Shown piece by piece: positions 13,181 to 14,116 of a stretch of DNA of 14,116 nt. The stretch is from an uncultured Peptococcaceae bacterium (GTDB lineage: Bacteria; Bacillota; Limnochordia; Darwinibacteriales; Darwinibacteriaceae): contig CALKAR010000172.1 of the NCBI GenBank assembly GCA_937988745.1, forward strand, positions 1 to 14,116. Direction: 5' to 3'. The notes under the pieces were generated by a model that searched no databases, was not told the origin of the DNA, and was given only the letters and a program-made list of their open reading frames with translations. Position 1 is the first letter of the stretch; every line of letters starts with the position of its first letter. The position numbers were made by a program, and so were the translations under genes.

Positions 13181-13813
13181 GTGCTGACGCAGCGTTTTCG
13201 GAGAAATACAAGTTTGGTTCTCTTTGTTGGCTTAATGATTGTTACCGCTGTATTTTGGTCCATGAGTTCTGCCACAGATGCCAGCCTGCGGGATGGTGTC
13301 TTTACTGGACGCGCTCAGGGATTCAGCGGTGAATTAGTGGTAGCGGTTACTGTGAGTGCTGGGGAAATTACTGCCGTTGAGGTTGTCAGCCACGAAGATA
13401 CACCGTTCATCGCTGATCCAGCGCTGGAGACTCTGACTGCTGCTGTAGTAGAAAATCAAAGTGCTCAAGTAGATGTCGTGACCGGGGCCACTTACACCAG
13501 CAATGGGTTCATGGCCGCAGTAGAGCAAGCACTAAGCAAAGCCAGCGGCGACTTGGCCGACGGTGTGTATGTAGGCAGCGCTGATGGTTTTAATGGTGAA
13601 ATCACTGTGAGTGTTACCATCGAAGGAGGCACTATCACCGCAGTCGAGGTCACTGACCATGATGACACACCCTTTATCGCCGATCCTGCGATCGAGACCC
13701 TGACTCAGGCTATCGTGGACAGCCAGAGTGCTGATGTAGATGTAGTCAGTGGTGCTACCTACACCAGCAATGGTGTCATGAATGCCGTTAAAGATGCATT
13801 GGGCTTAGAATAA
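13181..13813 (+). CDS. Membrane-anchored protein with two tandem FMN-binding domains
   Basis: A 210-residue protein with basic N-terminus MLTQRFRR, one membrane segment (about 10-27), and two FMN-binding (PF04205-like) domains at about 36-118 and 125-208. Each carries the flavinylation motif D-x-x-[ST]-G-A-T (DVVTGAT, Thr104; DVVSGAT, Thr193). Known members of this family receive covalent FMN through phosphoester linkage by ApbE and take part in electron transfer outside the cytoplasm, as in Rnf/Nqr subunits and extracellular electron-transfer proteins. The two copies align without gaps over 80 residues and are identical at about two thirds of positions (hand count), so they look like a fairly recent duplication. 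GTG 13181 follows GGGG at 7 nt. It is monocistronic, with its own promoter and terminator. No ApbE or quinone-linked partner is in the window. Confidence 0.88.
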   Translation: MLTQRFRRNTSLVLFVGLMIVTAVFWSMSSATDASLRDGVFTGRAQGFSGELVVAVTVSAGEITAVEVVSHEDTPFIADPALETLTAAVVENQSAQVDVVTGATYTSNGFMAAVEQALSKASGDLADGVYVGSADGFNGEITVSVTIEGGTITAVEVTDHDDTPFIADPAIETLTQAIVDSQSADVDVVSGATYTSNGVMNAVKDALGLE

Positions 13814-13834
13814 TATTGAAATATGTACACACAG

Positions 13835-13870
13835 AGGAGCCTTGTTGATGAGGCTCCTTTTGTCTCTTTC
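13835..13870 (+). terminator. Rho-independent terminator of the FMN-binding protein gene
   Basis: AGGAGCC (13835-13841) pairs with GGCTCCT (13852-13858) around a 10-base loop. It is followed by a T-rich stretch (TTTTGTCTCTTTCTT). It lies 22 nt after the stop codon. Confidence 0.8.
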
Positions 13871-13929
13871 TTATACCAATCTGCGGCCTGGGTAATACTA
13901 CCTCCAGATGATTGGAAAGGAGGAGGAGT

Positions 13930-14100
13930 ATGCCTAGCTTAGAACAAATGCGGATGGTAGGTGAAAATTGTACGCAGTATGACGCCATATCTAGCGCCGT
14001 AGAACGGAGCTGCGCCAGCTGCACTCACTGGGATGGTGAAGAAGAAATGTGTGCCCTAGACATTTTCTTGGAGCAGCTGACAAGCTTAGATCAAACGTAG
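13930..14100 (+). CDS. Small four-cysteine protein of unknown function (56 residues)
   Basis: A 56-residue acidic protein with four cysteines, Cys14, Cys28, Cys31 and Cys41, in the pattern C-x13-C-x2-C-x9-C (SCASCTHW around the CxxC). This spacing suggests a small zinc-binding or iron-sulfur site, but that is inference. There is no signal peptide or membrane segment. The ATG is preceded by AAAGGAGGAGGAGT, a very strong ribosome site. An in-frame TTG at 13912 lies before that site and is not favoured. The gene follows the terminator of the FMN-binding protein gene. I saw no convincing promoter in the 13862-13920 gap. The window ends 16 bp after its stop, so its downstream context is unknown. 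Confidence 0.72.
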   Translation: MPSLEQMRMVGENCTQYDAISSAVERSCASCTHWDGEEEMCALDIFLEQLTSLDQT

Positions 14101-14116
14101 TACCATTCTAGCCAAA

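Noticed and set aside
13181..13813. DNA tandem repeat or recombination artefact
   Set aside because: The two copies differ at many codons yet keep function-bearing residues, which fits an evolved domain duplication rather than an assembly error.

Overview
This window looks like ordinary chromosome of a Bacillota (Firmicutes) bacterium, probably a clostridial or Limnochordia-like lineage. That placement is an inference. It rests on strong GGAGG-type Shine-Dalgarno sites, frequent GTG/TTG starts, SigA-type promoters with 17-bp spacers, tRNA genes that encode CCA, a Gram-positive-style PDH operon and a short MurB. Every base lies in or near a normal gene. I see no insertion sequence, prophage, CRISPR array, rRNA or gene remnant.

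Layout. 1-393: the 3' end of a tRNA array (Gln, cut by the window edge, then Phe, Val, Glu, Ala), closed by a Rho-independent terminator. 475-5325: a tight four-gene plus-strand operon for a 2-oxo acid (most likely pyruvate) dehydrogenase complex, E1alpha-E1beta-E2-E3. It has a recognisable promoter and ends in a long hairpin shared with the convergent lplA. lplA (minus strand, 5400-6386) encodes lipoate-protein ligase, which would lipoylate the single lipoyl lysine of the E2. 6387-6543 is a divergent control region holding the lplA promoter and two copies of an 8-bp box. 6544-7869 is a cytoplasmic GH1 beta-glucosidase with its own terminator. A 68-residue minus-strand gene of unknown function follows.

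8352-9383 encodes a UPF0016/GDT1-type membrane cation exporter carrying an unusual cysteine-rich cytoplasmic tail. Its stop codon overlaps that of the convergent murB (minus strand). Upstream of murB is an M23 (LytM-type) lipoprotein peptidase on the same strand. Diverging from the peptidase are a secreted two-part protein of unknown function and a PfkB/ribokinase-family kinase. Then come an N-terminally anchored protein with two tandem FMN-binding domains, expressed from a near-consensus promoter, and a 56-residue four-cysteine protein.

How it fits together. The clearest functional unit is PDH plus lipoate ligase, which makes acetyl-CoA and NADH. The glucosidase and the PfkB kinase suggest sugar use. 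MurB and the M23 lipoprotein are cell-wall genes, and the FMN-binding protein suggests extracytoplasmic electron transfer. I did not find a clear new multi-gene system. The items most worth a second look are the UPF0016 fusion to a Cys-rich tail, the apparent CTG start of the M23 lipoprotein, the duplicated FMN-binding protein, the secreted-protein/kinase pair, and the two small uncharacterised genes.
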